From CAZRNB01 sp964601355 (GTDB lineage Bacteria > Planctomycetota > Phycisphaerae > Sedimentisphaerales > Anaerobacaceae): DNA of 12,496 bases. Below are positions 1 to 6,840 of the stretch, piece by piece. The notes under the pieces are model-generated. The model had not been told where the DNA came from. It made no database searches and worked only from the letters and a program-made list of their open reading frames with translations. The stretch covers positions 1 through 12,496 of the forward strand of contig CAZRNB010000091.1 in assembly GCA_964601355.1 (NCBI GenBank). The letters run 5' to 3'. Numbering within the stretch: the stretch's first letter is position 1; each line of letters begins with the position of its first letter. The position numbers and the translations under genes are program-made.

Positions 1-54
1 GTGATATAGACCAGAAAAAACATAAGCGCTTCATTAAACGGGACCCCGACCGTA

Positions 55-157
55 CAGAGCTGCGACCGTCAGGGAGCGGTAAGACAATTGACGATTGACG
101 ATTGACGATTGTCGATTTACGATTGATTACAGAGCCCCGACCGTTAGGGAGAGGTAA
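55..157. repeat. Pair of 28-bp direct repeats flanking a heptamer array
   Basis: Copies at 55-82 and 130-157 match at 24 of 28 positions and share the core GACCGTYAGGGAG. Only 47 bp separate them, and the spacer is almost entirely the heptamer array at 83-128. A further partial match (CCCCGACCGTA) lies at about 44-54. This looks like a dispersed repeat family rather than a coding or RNA feature. Confidence 0.7.
83..128. repeat. Degenerate heptamer tandem array, consensus GACGATT
   Basis: Six consecutive 7-bp units lie in strict register from 83 to 124, followed by a partial unit. Three units are exactly GACGATT; the others differ by one base (GACAATT, GTCGATT, TACGATT). The array sits between two direct repeats in gene-free DNA. 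Confidence 0.85.
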
Positions 158-244
158 TTTTGCCCGCCACTTTATATTTGGTTACTGCCGGGCGCACTTG
201 ACTCTTATAGATTGATATAAATTATTTATTGCTTTTACATTTCT

Positions 245-346
245 CGGCAGAAAAGACTTAGCGTCATTTCGACCGAAGACCCGATTCATCGGATCGGGAC
301 GAAGCGGAGAAATCTGCTCGAGATGATAATTTCTTCTATTTTCTGA
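245..346 (-). repeat. Diverged copy of the GTCATTTCGA palindromic element
   Basis: GTCATTTCGACCGAAG near 262 is followed by AGAAATCTGCTCGAGATGATAA-type sequence near 307-330. Remnants of the outer arm lie at both ends: GCAGAAAAG at about 247, and its inverted counterpart TTTTCTGA at 339-346. It is the same family as the elements at 2831, 9931 and 12445, and lies in the orientation of the 2831 copy. The function is unknown. Confidence 0.6.
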
Positions 347-366
347 AAGGTACTTTCACATATTAT

Positions 367-396
367 ATACGTAAAACGCGTACGCACTTTACGTAT
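367..396 (-). terminator. Possible weak hairpin downstream of the DUF362 gene
   Basis: A perfect 9-bp inverted repeat (ATACGTAAA at 367-375, TTTACGTAT at 388-396) with a 12-base loop lies about 40 bp past the stop of the minus-strand DUF362 gene. No clear run of T follows on the minus strand and the stem is AT-rich, so a terminator role is only a guess from position. Confidence 0.25.
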
Positions 397-434
397 GAAC
401 CTTTTCCTGCGATATGTTTGGTATAATCTGAGCA

Positions 435-1400
435 TTAATCAGATTTTCTTGATCTGGTTACCGAAGATTTTGCAAGCAGCAGTACTTGTCTGAATGCGCT
501 TTTGCAAACATGAAGCAATGAGAATCTCAGTGGAATCATTTTGGGTAGCTGGAAATCCATACATATATTTTTTGGAAATTCATCGCCCAGGATTTTTATT
601 TTGTCCTTATCCGGAATGTTGATTCCCATTTGCTTGGCCGTTTTGATAATCGGCACATCTTCCGGCTCAATATTGACCAATCTGGAGCAGACAGCTTCAA
701 TCGAAAAGGGTTCAGCTCCGCCGATGAAGTATCCTAACATTCTGTTTCGTCCGCGAATTGGGCCTGGGCCGTCCATTGCAACGACCCCGTCAACGATGGT
801 AAAAACAGGATTTAAGAATCTGAAAATCTCAATCAGAAGCTCACAGAAATCGGATATATTTCCGCCTTTTCTAAAGTGCCATAATGCTTTTTGCTTGCCG
901 CTGACACAGCCGAACATATTTTTTACTGCAAACGTTGTCAACAATTGCTGATGCGTCTTGAGCTTCGGCAGATTTATAATTTTGTCGGCCTGCAGCGCAA
1001 TTGAGCTTATGCCGACTTTGATGTTTTTCGCTCCTATTCGACAATACACGGGCTTGTCTAACTGTTTTATCGGCACGGATAATTTCTTCAAAGGCTCATT
1101 CAGTTTTAGCGCCTTTGCGCATGTGAACACATTGCTCCAGGCCGGCGAATCGCCGACGTAAGGTTTTGCCCCGAAATCTTTCAAAAGCCGGGCGACCTCA
1201 ATTATCACGGCAGGATGGGTTTGTGTGGCATGACGGTGAGACCTTGGGGCAATGAAATTCGGCTTGAGCAGGACGGTATCGCCGCGTTTTATAAACTTAC
1301 CTAATCCGCCTAAAAGTGTGAGCTGGCGTTCGATTGCTTCAGCAATTTGGGGCCGGCTGTAATCGCTGCACCGGATTAATGTCACTGTTGCTTCGGTCAT
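435..1400 (-). CDS. DUF362 domain-containing protein
   Basis: This is a 321-residue protein spanning a full DUF362 domain. Family features include GDTVLLKPNF at 40-49, PKLKTH at 145-150, AVKNMFG at 158-164 and VDGVVAMDGPGP at 203-214. Members often carry 4Fe-4S clusters or sit beside redox and cofactor genes. No CxxCxxC cluster is visible here, so this is the cluster-free form. The C-terminal 30 residues are basic and partly hydrophobic (around SLLHVCKSAFRQVLLLAK), possibly a membrane-associating helix. No signal peptide is seen and it is probably cytoplasmic. The start lies 7 bp after the stop of the upstream lipoprotein gene, so the two are probably cotranscribed. The biochemical role of the family is not settled; the identification as DUF362 is firm. 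Confidence 0.9.
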   Translation of the reverse strand: MTEATVTLIRCSDYSRPQIAEAIERQLTLLGGLGKFIKRGDTVLLKPNFIAPRSHRHATQTHPAVIIEVARLLKDFGAKPYVGDSPAWSNVFTCAKALKLNEPLKKLSVPIKQLDKPVYCRIGAKNIKVGISSIALQADKIINLPKLKTHQQLLTTFAVKNMFGCVSGKQKALWHFRKGGNISDFCELLIEIFRFLNPVFTIVDGVVAMDGPGPIRGRNRMLGYFIGGAEPFSIEAVCSRLVNIEPEDVPIIKTAKQMGINIPDKDKIKILGDEFPKNICMDFQLPKMIPLRFSLLHVCKSAFRQVLLLAKSSVTRSRKSD

Positions 1401-1407
1401 ACGCTCG

Positions 1408-2334
1408 TCAATTACTCATTCCAACACAGGTCAATAAAAACACTCTAATAGCCGGCTTAAGCTTAGGTGCTGTACGTTCGGTTGTGCCTGGGAAAAGACT
1501 GCCTTGAGGATTGCTGAAGAACAGGCCGTCTAAGGTTGTTTGACCTGCAGTTGGAAGATTATTTTTTTCCGGCCCCAGCATGATAAAATCACCGGGGGAC
1601 ATTCTAAGGCCAAAGGCGGCAGAAAGAAATGAAAACTCGCGTGACTTTGCGCGAGCGGATAATTCCGGGATTGAGCTGCTTGCCGGTACCGTGAAAACCG
1701 GATAGGCGGTAAGCTCGCATACGTCTCTTAAATCAGGGATTTTAGCAGCTTTTATTCGCAGGCAGAGAATGCCGGGCCCTATAGCCGCACTTTCTTTTTG
1801 ACCATCGGCGCTAATATAAAAGACGCTTTGTTCCGTGTTTAATCCTTTAACAATAATGTCGTTGGCCTGACCGTCAGGCAGCAATAGTGAAACGGTTACT
1901 ATTTTTTGACCGCCTGCGGCACGCAGCATATCATTGATTCTGTCCCACATTCGAACACGGGCAAAGCGGACTACAAATGAACTGGCCGTAAAGGCCTGGT
2001 AGCTGTGGTATCGTAACGGCTCCGTGTATAATAATCCCCAAGCATCGTTTATTTTGTCGATGTTTTCAGCCGGTATTTCAAAGATGTGGACGTCAAAATC
2101 AATTGTGTTTATTGACTTGCCGACCGGCTGCTTATCACCGTCGGAAGGGGATATATCGCCGATTTTGACCTGCTCAGACAATGGCTTTCTTTGCTGCGAG
2201 CCTTTACACCCCGTAAGATATAGAGCCAAAAAGCAAAGAGTCGTGATTTGGAGTGTACGAACCCCGTTAGAAATTCCGCTTGTATGTTTTATTACAAACT
2301 GATCGAAATTAAGATTTCTAACGGGGCGAATCAT
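1408..2334 (-). CDS. Predicted lipoprotein of unknown function
   Basis: The frame has 308 codons. A hydrophobic stretch at about 31-41 ends in the lipobox LTGC (40-43), so the mature chain would start at Cys43 and be lipid-anchored, followed by a polar linker. The remaining 250 residues show no family I recognise; they look like a soluble mixed alpha/beta domain with a segment near 75-110 rich in aromatics. The signal sequence is oddly placed: 30 residues precede the hydrophobic core. Most of these are encoded by a 65-bp palindromic element (2262-2326), and no Shine-Dalgarno is visible before the ATG. No other ATG, GTG or TTG occurs in frame before the lipobox, so the native start may have been replaced by the element. 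It is followed closely by the DUF362 gene. Confidence 0.7.
   Translation of the reverse strand: MIRPVRNLNFDQFVIKHTSGISNGVRTLQITTLCFLALYLTGCKGSQQRKPLSEQVKIGDISPSDGDKQPVGKSINTIDFDVHIFEIPAENIDKINDAWGLLYTEPLRYHSYQAFTASSFVVRFARVRMWDRINDMLRAAGGQKIVTVSLLLPDGQANDIIVKGLNTEQSVFYISADGQKESAAIGPGILCLRIKAAKIPDLRDVCELTAYPVFTVPASSSIPELSARAKSREFSFLSAAFGLRMSPGDFIMLGPEKNNLPTAGQTTLDGLFFSNPQGSLFPGTTERTAPKLKPAIRVFLLTCVGMSN
2262..2326. repeat. 65-bp palindromic element at the lipoprotein gene start
   Basis: A perfect 13-bp inverted repeat: CCCCGTTAGAAAT at 2262-2274 and its reverse complement at 2314-2326, around a 39-bp AT-rich spacer. The element lies inside the first codons of the minus-strand lipoprotein frame and encodes roughly residues 4 to 24. 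It has the form of a REP-like or MITE-like palindrome. No target duplication is obvious. Confidence 0.75.
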
Positions 2335-2375
2335 AAACCAAGATTAGCAGTCAAGAAGGCATCTGTCAACGGATA

Positions 2376-2431
2376 GCTCAATACTCATTACTCGATGCTC
2401 GATTCTTGTTGTTCATTGCTCGCTGCTGGTT
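2376..2431. repeat. Degenerate heptamer array, consensus about RCTCRWT
   Basis: Eight 7-bp units follow in register between the lipoprotein start and the pseudogene. Units include GCTCAAT, ACTCATT, ACTCGAT and GCTCGAT. No single unit is repeated exactly, yet the CTC core and the final T persist through most units. Confidence 0.75.
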
Positions 2432-2436
2432 TTGTC

Positions 2437-2635
2437 TTATTTCGAGTGTGACCGATCAGCCATCTGCCGAATGGCGGCTAACTGGTAAACTTCTTTGTCT
2501 ATCGCCTGGGGAATGCAATATGTATTGATGTCAGACCAGTTTGCCGGCGCTGTATTTGGCTTCAGAGGATCGGTTGAATAAGCATACGGCGAACAATACA
2601 AGTAACCGCCCAAAAGATTTGCTTGAGCTGTGCAT
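2437..2635 (-). pseudogene. Decayed N-terminus of a secreted protein
   Basis: A strong Shine-Dalgarno (AGGAGG on the minus strand, 2644-2649) stands 8 bases before an ATG at 2633-2635. The frame encodes 34 residues and stops at 2531-2533. It looks like a signal peptide: Lys6 and Arg10, a hydrophobic core LLVLFAVCLF at 11-20, and a likely cleavage after SSEA, giving mature KYSAGKLV. KYSGG-like mature ends are common in my memory of planctomycete secreted beta-helix/GLUG proteins. The neighbouring frame stays open to a stop at 2437-2439 and reads YCIPQAIDKEVYQLAA, which resembles how such proteins continue. A frameshift plus truncation explains both halves. It could instead be a very small secreted peptide of 34 residues. 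Confidence is modest. Confidence 0.4.
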
Positions 2636-2747
2636 ATTTTTACCCTCCTTTTAAAAGGTCGAGCATTTCTCAGTGTGTTAAAGATGATTTTATAACTTAT
2701 TGAGGCCGCAGTCAAGATTTTTGCGGGCGGAGTTTGGAGAAAAGCCA

Positions 2748-2779
2748 GAATCAAGTATCAAGAATCAAGTATCAAGTAC
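2748..2779. repeat. Heptamer array alternating GAATCAA and GTATCAA
   Basis: Four units in strict 7-bp register alternate GAATCAA, GTATCAA, GAATCAA, GTATCAA, followed by GTAC. This can equally be read as two copies of a 14-bp unit. It lies just upstream of the pseudogene's ribosome binding site on the other strand. Confidence 0.8.
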
Positions 2780-2830
2780 ACGTCAATTTTCTTGACCCTT
2801 CATCCTAAATTGTCTTTAATATGTCAGATT

Positions 2831-3020
2831 GCTTTGTAGAAAAGGCCTATTGTCATTTCGACCGAAGCCCCCGTGTCTTCTGTCGAAGACAGAAACGGGG
2901 ACGAAGTGGAGAAATCTACTAATAGCAGATTTCTCGACTCACCTTCGGTTCGCTCGAAATGACTCGTCTCGGCGAAGGCCGAAGACGGAGCGGGATAAGA
3001 TATATTGTTTTCTACAGAGC
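2831..3020 (-). repeat. 190-bp MITE-like palindromic element with terminal inverted repeats
   Basis: The outer arms GCTTTGTAGAAAA (2831-2843) and its inverted partner (3008-3020) match at 12 of 13 positions. Inside are a second pair of arms built on GTCATTTCGA (from 2852, and inverted to about 2963) and a third pair AGAAATCT/AGATTTCT around 2910-2933. The arrangement is a nested palindrome without coding capacity. It ends 47 bp before the aminotransferase start codon, so it may carry or displace that gene's promoter. The same outer arm precedes the copies at 9931 and 12445. Confidence 0.8.
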
Positions 3021-3067
3021 AAGATCAGGTTCGATAAAAGAAACTCAAATTTGAAAGGTGTGAAAGA

Positions 3068-4258
3068 ATGAAAGTAAGTAAAAGAGCACAGGATGTGCCG
3101 CCATCGGCGACTTTAGCTGTTACTTCACGTGCTCAGCAGCTAAAAGCACAAGGTATAGATGTCATTGGCTTCGGGGCAGGTGAGCCTGATTTTGATACGC
3201 CCGATTACATCAAGCAAGCGGCAATAGAAGCATTGAAGAATGGCAAAACAAAATATACTCCTGCTGTCGGTATAATCGAGTTGCGAAAGGCCATTTCGGC
3301 CAAATTTAAAAAGGACAACGGCCTCGATTACACGCCGGAGCAGATTATTGTTAATATCGGTGGTAAACACTCCGTTTATGAAGCGATGCAGGCGGTGCTC
3401 GATCCAGGCGATGAGGTGATTTTGCCCACGCCTTATTGGGTAACTTATCCGGAGACGATAAAGCTCGCTGATGCTAAGTCCAAAATTGTTCAGACCGACA
3501 AGGCTAACAGCTACAAAATCACTCCTAAGCAGCTAAAAAACGCTATCACCAAAAAAACCACTATGTTAGTGCTTAATTCGCCAAATAATCCAGGTGGTTT
3601 CACATATACACCACAGGAGCTAAAAGATATCGCAAAGGTCCTTGAAGGTACAAATGTTATGGTTATGTCGGACGAGATTTACGAGAAGCTTATTTACGGC
3701 GACACCGAATTTGTGAGCTTCGCTTCATTAAGCCAGGATGCTTATAACCGAACATTGACCCTGAATGGTTTCAGCAAAACCTTTTCGATGACGGGATGGC
3801 GTCTGGGTTATACGGCTGGTCCGCTTGAAGTGATAAAAGCTATGGCACGTTTGCAGGATCATAGTACATCGAATCCCGTGACATTTGCTCAATATGCTGC
3901 TATCGCGGCCCTCGGCGAGCCTGCTGAACAAGCGATAGAAAAAATGCGCGTCGAGTTTGAAAAACGGGCTAAATATATGGCTGAGCGATTAAATGCTATT
4001 AAGGGGGTAGAATGTCCGGAGCCGACGGGAGCTTTCTATTGTTTTCCTGATGTTTCAAGCCATTATGGTCGAAATATTAACGGCACGAAGATTACCGGCA
4101 GCATTGACTTTTCACAAGCACTGCTTGAGCAGGCCAACGTTGGCGTTGTCCCGGGACTGCCATTCGGCTGTGATAACAATATTCGCTTGAGTTTTGCCTG
4201 CTCTCTTGAGCAAATTGGGAAAGGATTAGATAGACTACAAGAATGGCTAAGTCAGTAA
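3068..4258 (+). CDS. aspC: PLP-dependent aminotransferase, aspartate type (class I)
   Basis: A 396-residue fold-type I aminotransferase, probably moving an amino group between aspartate and 2-oxoglutarate in the cytoplasm. The Schiff-base lysine is Lys237 in SKTFSMTGWRLGY. Asn174 in SPNNPGG, Asp202 and Tyr205 in SDEIYE bind the cofactor, Arg245 lies in the phosphate-binding loop, and Arg373 in NIRLSF is the likely substrate-carboxylate arginine. KYTPAVG at 62-68 and the overall length fit the Ib subgroup found in Thermus and Bacillus. The usual GAKH motif reads IGGKH (97-101), a small variation. The start is supported by AAAGGTG seven bases upstream. The last 16 bp overlap the next gene, suggesting one transcript. 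Substrate could extend to aromatic amino acids or prephenate, so the symbol is by family only. Confidence 0.93.
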   Translation: MKVSKRAQDVPPSATLAVTSRAQQLKAQGIDVIGFGAGEPDFDTPDYIKQAAIEALKNGKTKYTPAVGIIELRKAISAKFKKDNGLDYTPEQIIVNIGGKHSVYEAMQAVLDPGDEVILPTPYWVTYPETIKLADAKSKIVQTDKANSYKITPKQLKNAITKKTTMLVLNSPNNPGGFTYTPQELKDIAKVLEGTNVMVMSDEIYEKLIYGDTEFVSFASLSQDAYNRTLTLNGFSKTFSMTGWRLGYTAGPLEVIKAMARLQDHSTSNPVTFAQYAAIAALGEPAEQAIEKMRVEFEKRAKYMAERLNAIKGVECPEPTGAFYCFPDVSSHYGRNINGTKITGSIDFSQALLEQANVGVVPGLPFGCDNNIRLSFACSLEQIGKGLDRLQEWLSQ

Positions 4259-6840
4259 AGAACAAAAATCGCCGTCCCCTATATGCACCACTCGATGAGT
4301 CACGAGGGACGAGAAGAGATGATGGACGAAACTTCGTCCTTCCTCCATCGTCAGTTGTCCGTCGTTCATTATCGGGCTGGCCAATGATTATCGCATGGCT
4401 GGGTATGCTGATTTTTGCCTGTCACGCCAGCACTCACATGGTCGCAGCCGGCGATACTTGGGTGGCACTGGCCTGTGGACGTCACTTCGTCAAGCATGGT
4501 GTAGATACTGTCGAGCCTTTCAGCGCAAACTCACACAAGTCAGGGCCTACACCTGAAGAGATCGAAACCTGGCCAAAATGGGCGCAGCGGCTTACGAATA
4601 AAGTCGGCATTGAGACGGTAAAAAAGTGGCATCCGACCGGCTGGATAAATCAAAACTGGCTGACCCATGTGATTTTCTATTGGCTGTCAACAAGGTTTGG
4701 TTCTGAGGAAGAGCCGGATTACAACGCACTGGTGTACTGGAAGTTTGCAATTTATATACTTGCAGTCGTTTTTCTTTTTTACACCGGCGTAATCTTAGGT
4801 GCTAATTCTGCTGTGGCTGCTGTTTTTGCCTGTTTTGCCATGTTCATCGGGCGTTCATTTTTTGATATTCGTCCTGCCGGTTTCTCGAACCTGCTGGTGG
4901 CTGCCTTTTTGTTTATACTTGCACTTACCACGTATCGAAACATGCTGTATATATGGCTTATCGTTCCGCTGACGGTTTTCTGGTGTAACGTCCACGGCGG
5001 ATATATTTATGTTTTTATAATGCTCATACCGTTTACAGGGCTGTATCTGCTGACGTGCTGTAATAAAAAGTGGACTGCTATTTTATATAATGTTGCTGCC
5101 TGGCCGTTTTTCTACTTTGTTGTTTCGAAAGCTGGCTTTACATTAGCAACGCTTCTTTTTTTGGCGCTGCTGATTGCTCTCGATTTCATACTTGTTTTTT
5201 ACAAAAGAAACCTTGTTACCATTGGATGGAAGGGCGTTTTGCATACAATTGCCGCAGGCGTTGCTGCTTTTTTGGCTATGGTTTTGTTTAATCCTTTTCA
5301 TCTGACCAACCTGACTCATACTTTTATCATCAGCGTCAGTGAGCATGCGGCGAGGTGGCGTGACATCCATGAATGGCAGCCTGCTTTCGACTGGGACAAT
5401 CCCGTCGGCACAGCGGTACCTTTTTTGGTAATGTACATTGTCGCCTTGGTAATCTTTGCTATTTGGATTGTAGCTCCCATCCTGATTTCCCGCTCCGTAG
5501 GTGGTGAACGCAAGCGAAAGGCAGATACCTCTGATCGATATCAATGGCCTAAAATTGATGTGCCCTTAATGATTATTGCTGCTCTTACCATCTATATGGC
5601 TGTTCGTTCCCGCCGATTTATACCGATAGCAGCTTTTATTGCCTGCCCCGTTATTGCAGTGCTCCTTGACCGGATTATCTCTGCGATTTCAGCAATATAT
5701 AACTTTCGCAAAAACAATAGCTTGGTTGTGCCGGCGATGTCGTCTTATCTTCAATTGTTTTTTACTCTTGGCGGCGCTGCAGCGGTTTTATTTTTCGGTA
5801 CATGGTGGGGGCTTAAGTTTAAGCACATTTATCTTGATCCCTGGCCGTCAGAATTAGATCCGAAGTTATGTTCTGTTTTTATGCGGATGACTGCTTCCGA
5901 TGCCAAGCCCTTTGAGGCCTGTGGGTTTATCAAATGTAACAAGCTGAAAGGCAAGATGTTCAACTACTGGACTGAGGGAGGTTTCATTGCCTGGGGGCAG
6001 GAGCCTGACCCAAACGCAGGTAAAACACCTTTGCAGCTTTTTATGGATGGCCGTGCGCAGGCAGCTTACAATCGTGAAGCTTTTGATCTCTGGTCAGCTA
6101 TTATGTCCGGAGGCTGGACCGCTGCTGAGATAGTTACAGGTGCGCAGGCCAGACGTAAAAGATTAAGTGCCGCCGATTATATTAAAATCGGCCAGTGGCT
6201 TGATGAGCAGCTAAAAGAAAATAAAGTCTGGATTGTATTAATGCCCGTAGCGGTTTTTGGTGATCCGCCTCCGGAAGAATATTATCAGCAAAAATCGTAT
6301 CATGCTGTAAAAGGTCTTGAATACAATAATAATTGGCCGGTAGTATTTTATGACGACAAGCAAAAGATATTTGTTGACTACACAACACCACAAGGCAGAG
6401 AGCTTTTCGACGGCATACGCGGTGGATCAACTTTATATCCTGATGAATACCATAAGAATCTCATGATTGCCTACATTTTGCTTCGGTATAGTACCAGCGC
6501 GGCTGGCAGGAAGGAGGGATTGGATTCTGCCATTAAAGCCTTCAACCTGCAAAATGTCCCTGCCCCAATGCTTGAAATCATACTTGCTGGCTCGCGTTTT
6601 CCCGAGATAAAGCCCGATGTAACAAATTTCTGCAAGACTTACATCGATGACTTCGTAAAGAATAAGGAAGCATACGCTAAGCAGAACGGTTACCGCGTAA
6701 GGGTTGAAGCTGCGAGATTAGCATGTCTTAATTTGGCAACTAATGCACAGGAGCAAAAAGATACAAAGCTCGCTGACTTTTATGCCGCTAAAGCGATGGA
6801 ATATGCTAATGAGCGAAACAAATCGAATAAAAGATGGTGA
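4243..6840 (+). CDS. Large polytopic GT-C-like membrane glycosyltransferase
   Basis: 865 residues with about ten predicted membrane segments (first near 46-62, last near 500-522), then a soluble C-terminal region. Motifs suggest a GT-C-type lipid-linked-sugar transferase. GDTW at 70-73 lies just after the first helix and carries the kind of acidic residue these enzymes use in their first outer loop. Further motifs are WINQNWL at 134-140, WCNVHGGY at 247-254, EW at 377-378 and RSRRFIP at 455-461. The tail from about 540 includes an N-Y-W-T-E-G-G segment and FMDGR. The exact donor and acceptor cannot be read. The first 45 residues are odd: positions about 18-44 are encoded by a heptamer array, so the ancestral start may lie further in. 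No clear ribosome binding site precedes the ATG, which overlaps the aminotransferase by 16 bp and may depend on coupling. It could alternatively be a non-catalytic membrane relative. Confidence 0.7.
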   Translation: MAKSVKNKNRRPLYAPLDESRGTRRDDGRNFVLPPSSVVRRSLSGWPMIIAWLGMLIFACHASTHMVAAGDTWVALACGRHFVKHGVDTVEPFSANSHKSGPTPEEIETWPKWAQRLTNKVGIETVKKWHPTGWINQNWLTHVIFYWLSTRFGSEEEPDYNALVYWKFAIYILAVVFLFYTGVILGANSAVAAVFACFAMFIGRSFFDIRPAGFSNLLVAAFLFILALTTYRNMLYIWLIVPLTVFWCNVHGGYIYVFIMLIPFTGLYLLTCCNKKWTAILYNVAAWPFFYFVVSKAGFTLATLLFLALLIALDFILVFYKRNLVTIGWKGVLHTIAAGVAAFLAMVLFNPFHLTNLTHTFIISVSEHAARWRDIHEWQPAFDWDNPVGTAVPFLVMYIVALVIFAIWIVAPILISRSVGGERKRKADTSDRYQWPKIDVPLMIIAALTIYMAVRSRRFIPIAAFIACPVIAVLLDRIISAISAIYNFRKNNSLVVPAMSSYLQLFFTLGGAAAVLFFGTWWGLKFKHIYLDPWPSELDPKLCSVFMRMTASDAKPFEACGFIKCNKLKGKMFNYWTEGGFIAWGQEPDPNAGKTPLQLFMDGRAQAAYNREAFDLWSAIMSGGWTAAEIVTGAQARRKRLSAADYIKIGQWLDEQLKENKVWIVLMPVAVFGDPPPEEYYQQKSYHAVKGLEYNNNWPVVFYDDKQKIFVDYTTPQGRELFDGIRGGSTLYPDEYHKNLMIAYILLRYSTSAAGRKEGLDSAIKAFNLQNVPAPMLEIILAGSRFPEIKPDVTNFCKTYIDDFVKNKEAYAKQNGYRVRVEAARLACLNLATNAQEQKDTKLADFYAAKAMEYANERNKSNKRW
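4294..4372. repeat. Translated degenerate heptamer array in a gene's 5' end
   Basis: The sequence reads as a chain of 7-bp units, clearest from 4331 to 4372 (for example CCATCGT, CAGTTGT, CCGTCGT) and weaker from 4294 to 4330 with GA-rich units such as GACGAGA. It also contains a 7-bp inverted repeat GGACGAA/TTCGTCC. It encodes about residues 18-44 of the GT-C-like protein, rich in Arg, Asp and Ser, and precedes the first membrane helix. Confidence 0.6.

Larger units (their letters stand above)
1..434. other. Gene-free, repeat-rich stretch at the left end
   Basis: No convincing coding frame is seen on either strand. The stretch holds a pair of 28-bp direct repeats around a heptamer array (55-157), a diverged copy of the GTCATTTCGA palindromic element (245-346) and a short inverted repeat downstream of the DUF362 gene (367-396). 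The part from 158 to 244 shows nothing recognisable. Confidence 0.6.

Noticed and set aside
541..1161. Two plus-strand open frames of 136 and 67 codons
   Set aside because: They are antisense to the DUF362 gene, whose motifs are clear; the composition and lack of motifs mark them as shadows.
2437..2754. A 105-codon minus-strand frame taken as an intact gene
   Set aside because: Its ATG lacks a ribosome site, the first part is AT-rich filler, and the good Shine-Dalgarno serves an ATG in another frame. A frameshifted remnant fits better.
2820..3020. An insertion sequence upstream of the aminotransferase
   Set aside because: There are terminal inverted repeats but no transposase frame; at most it is a non-autonomous element.
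2829..3071. An 80-codon plus-strand frame before the aminotransferase
   Set aside because: It is encoded by the palindromic element at 2831-3020, with no motif and a Ser/Arg-rich translation typical of repeat DNA.
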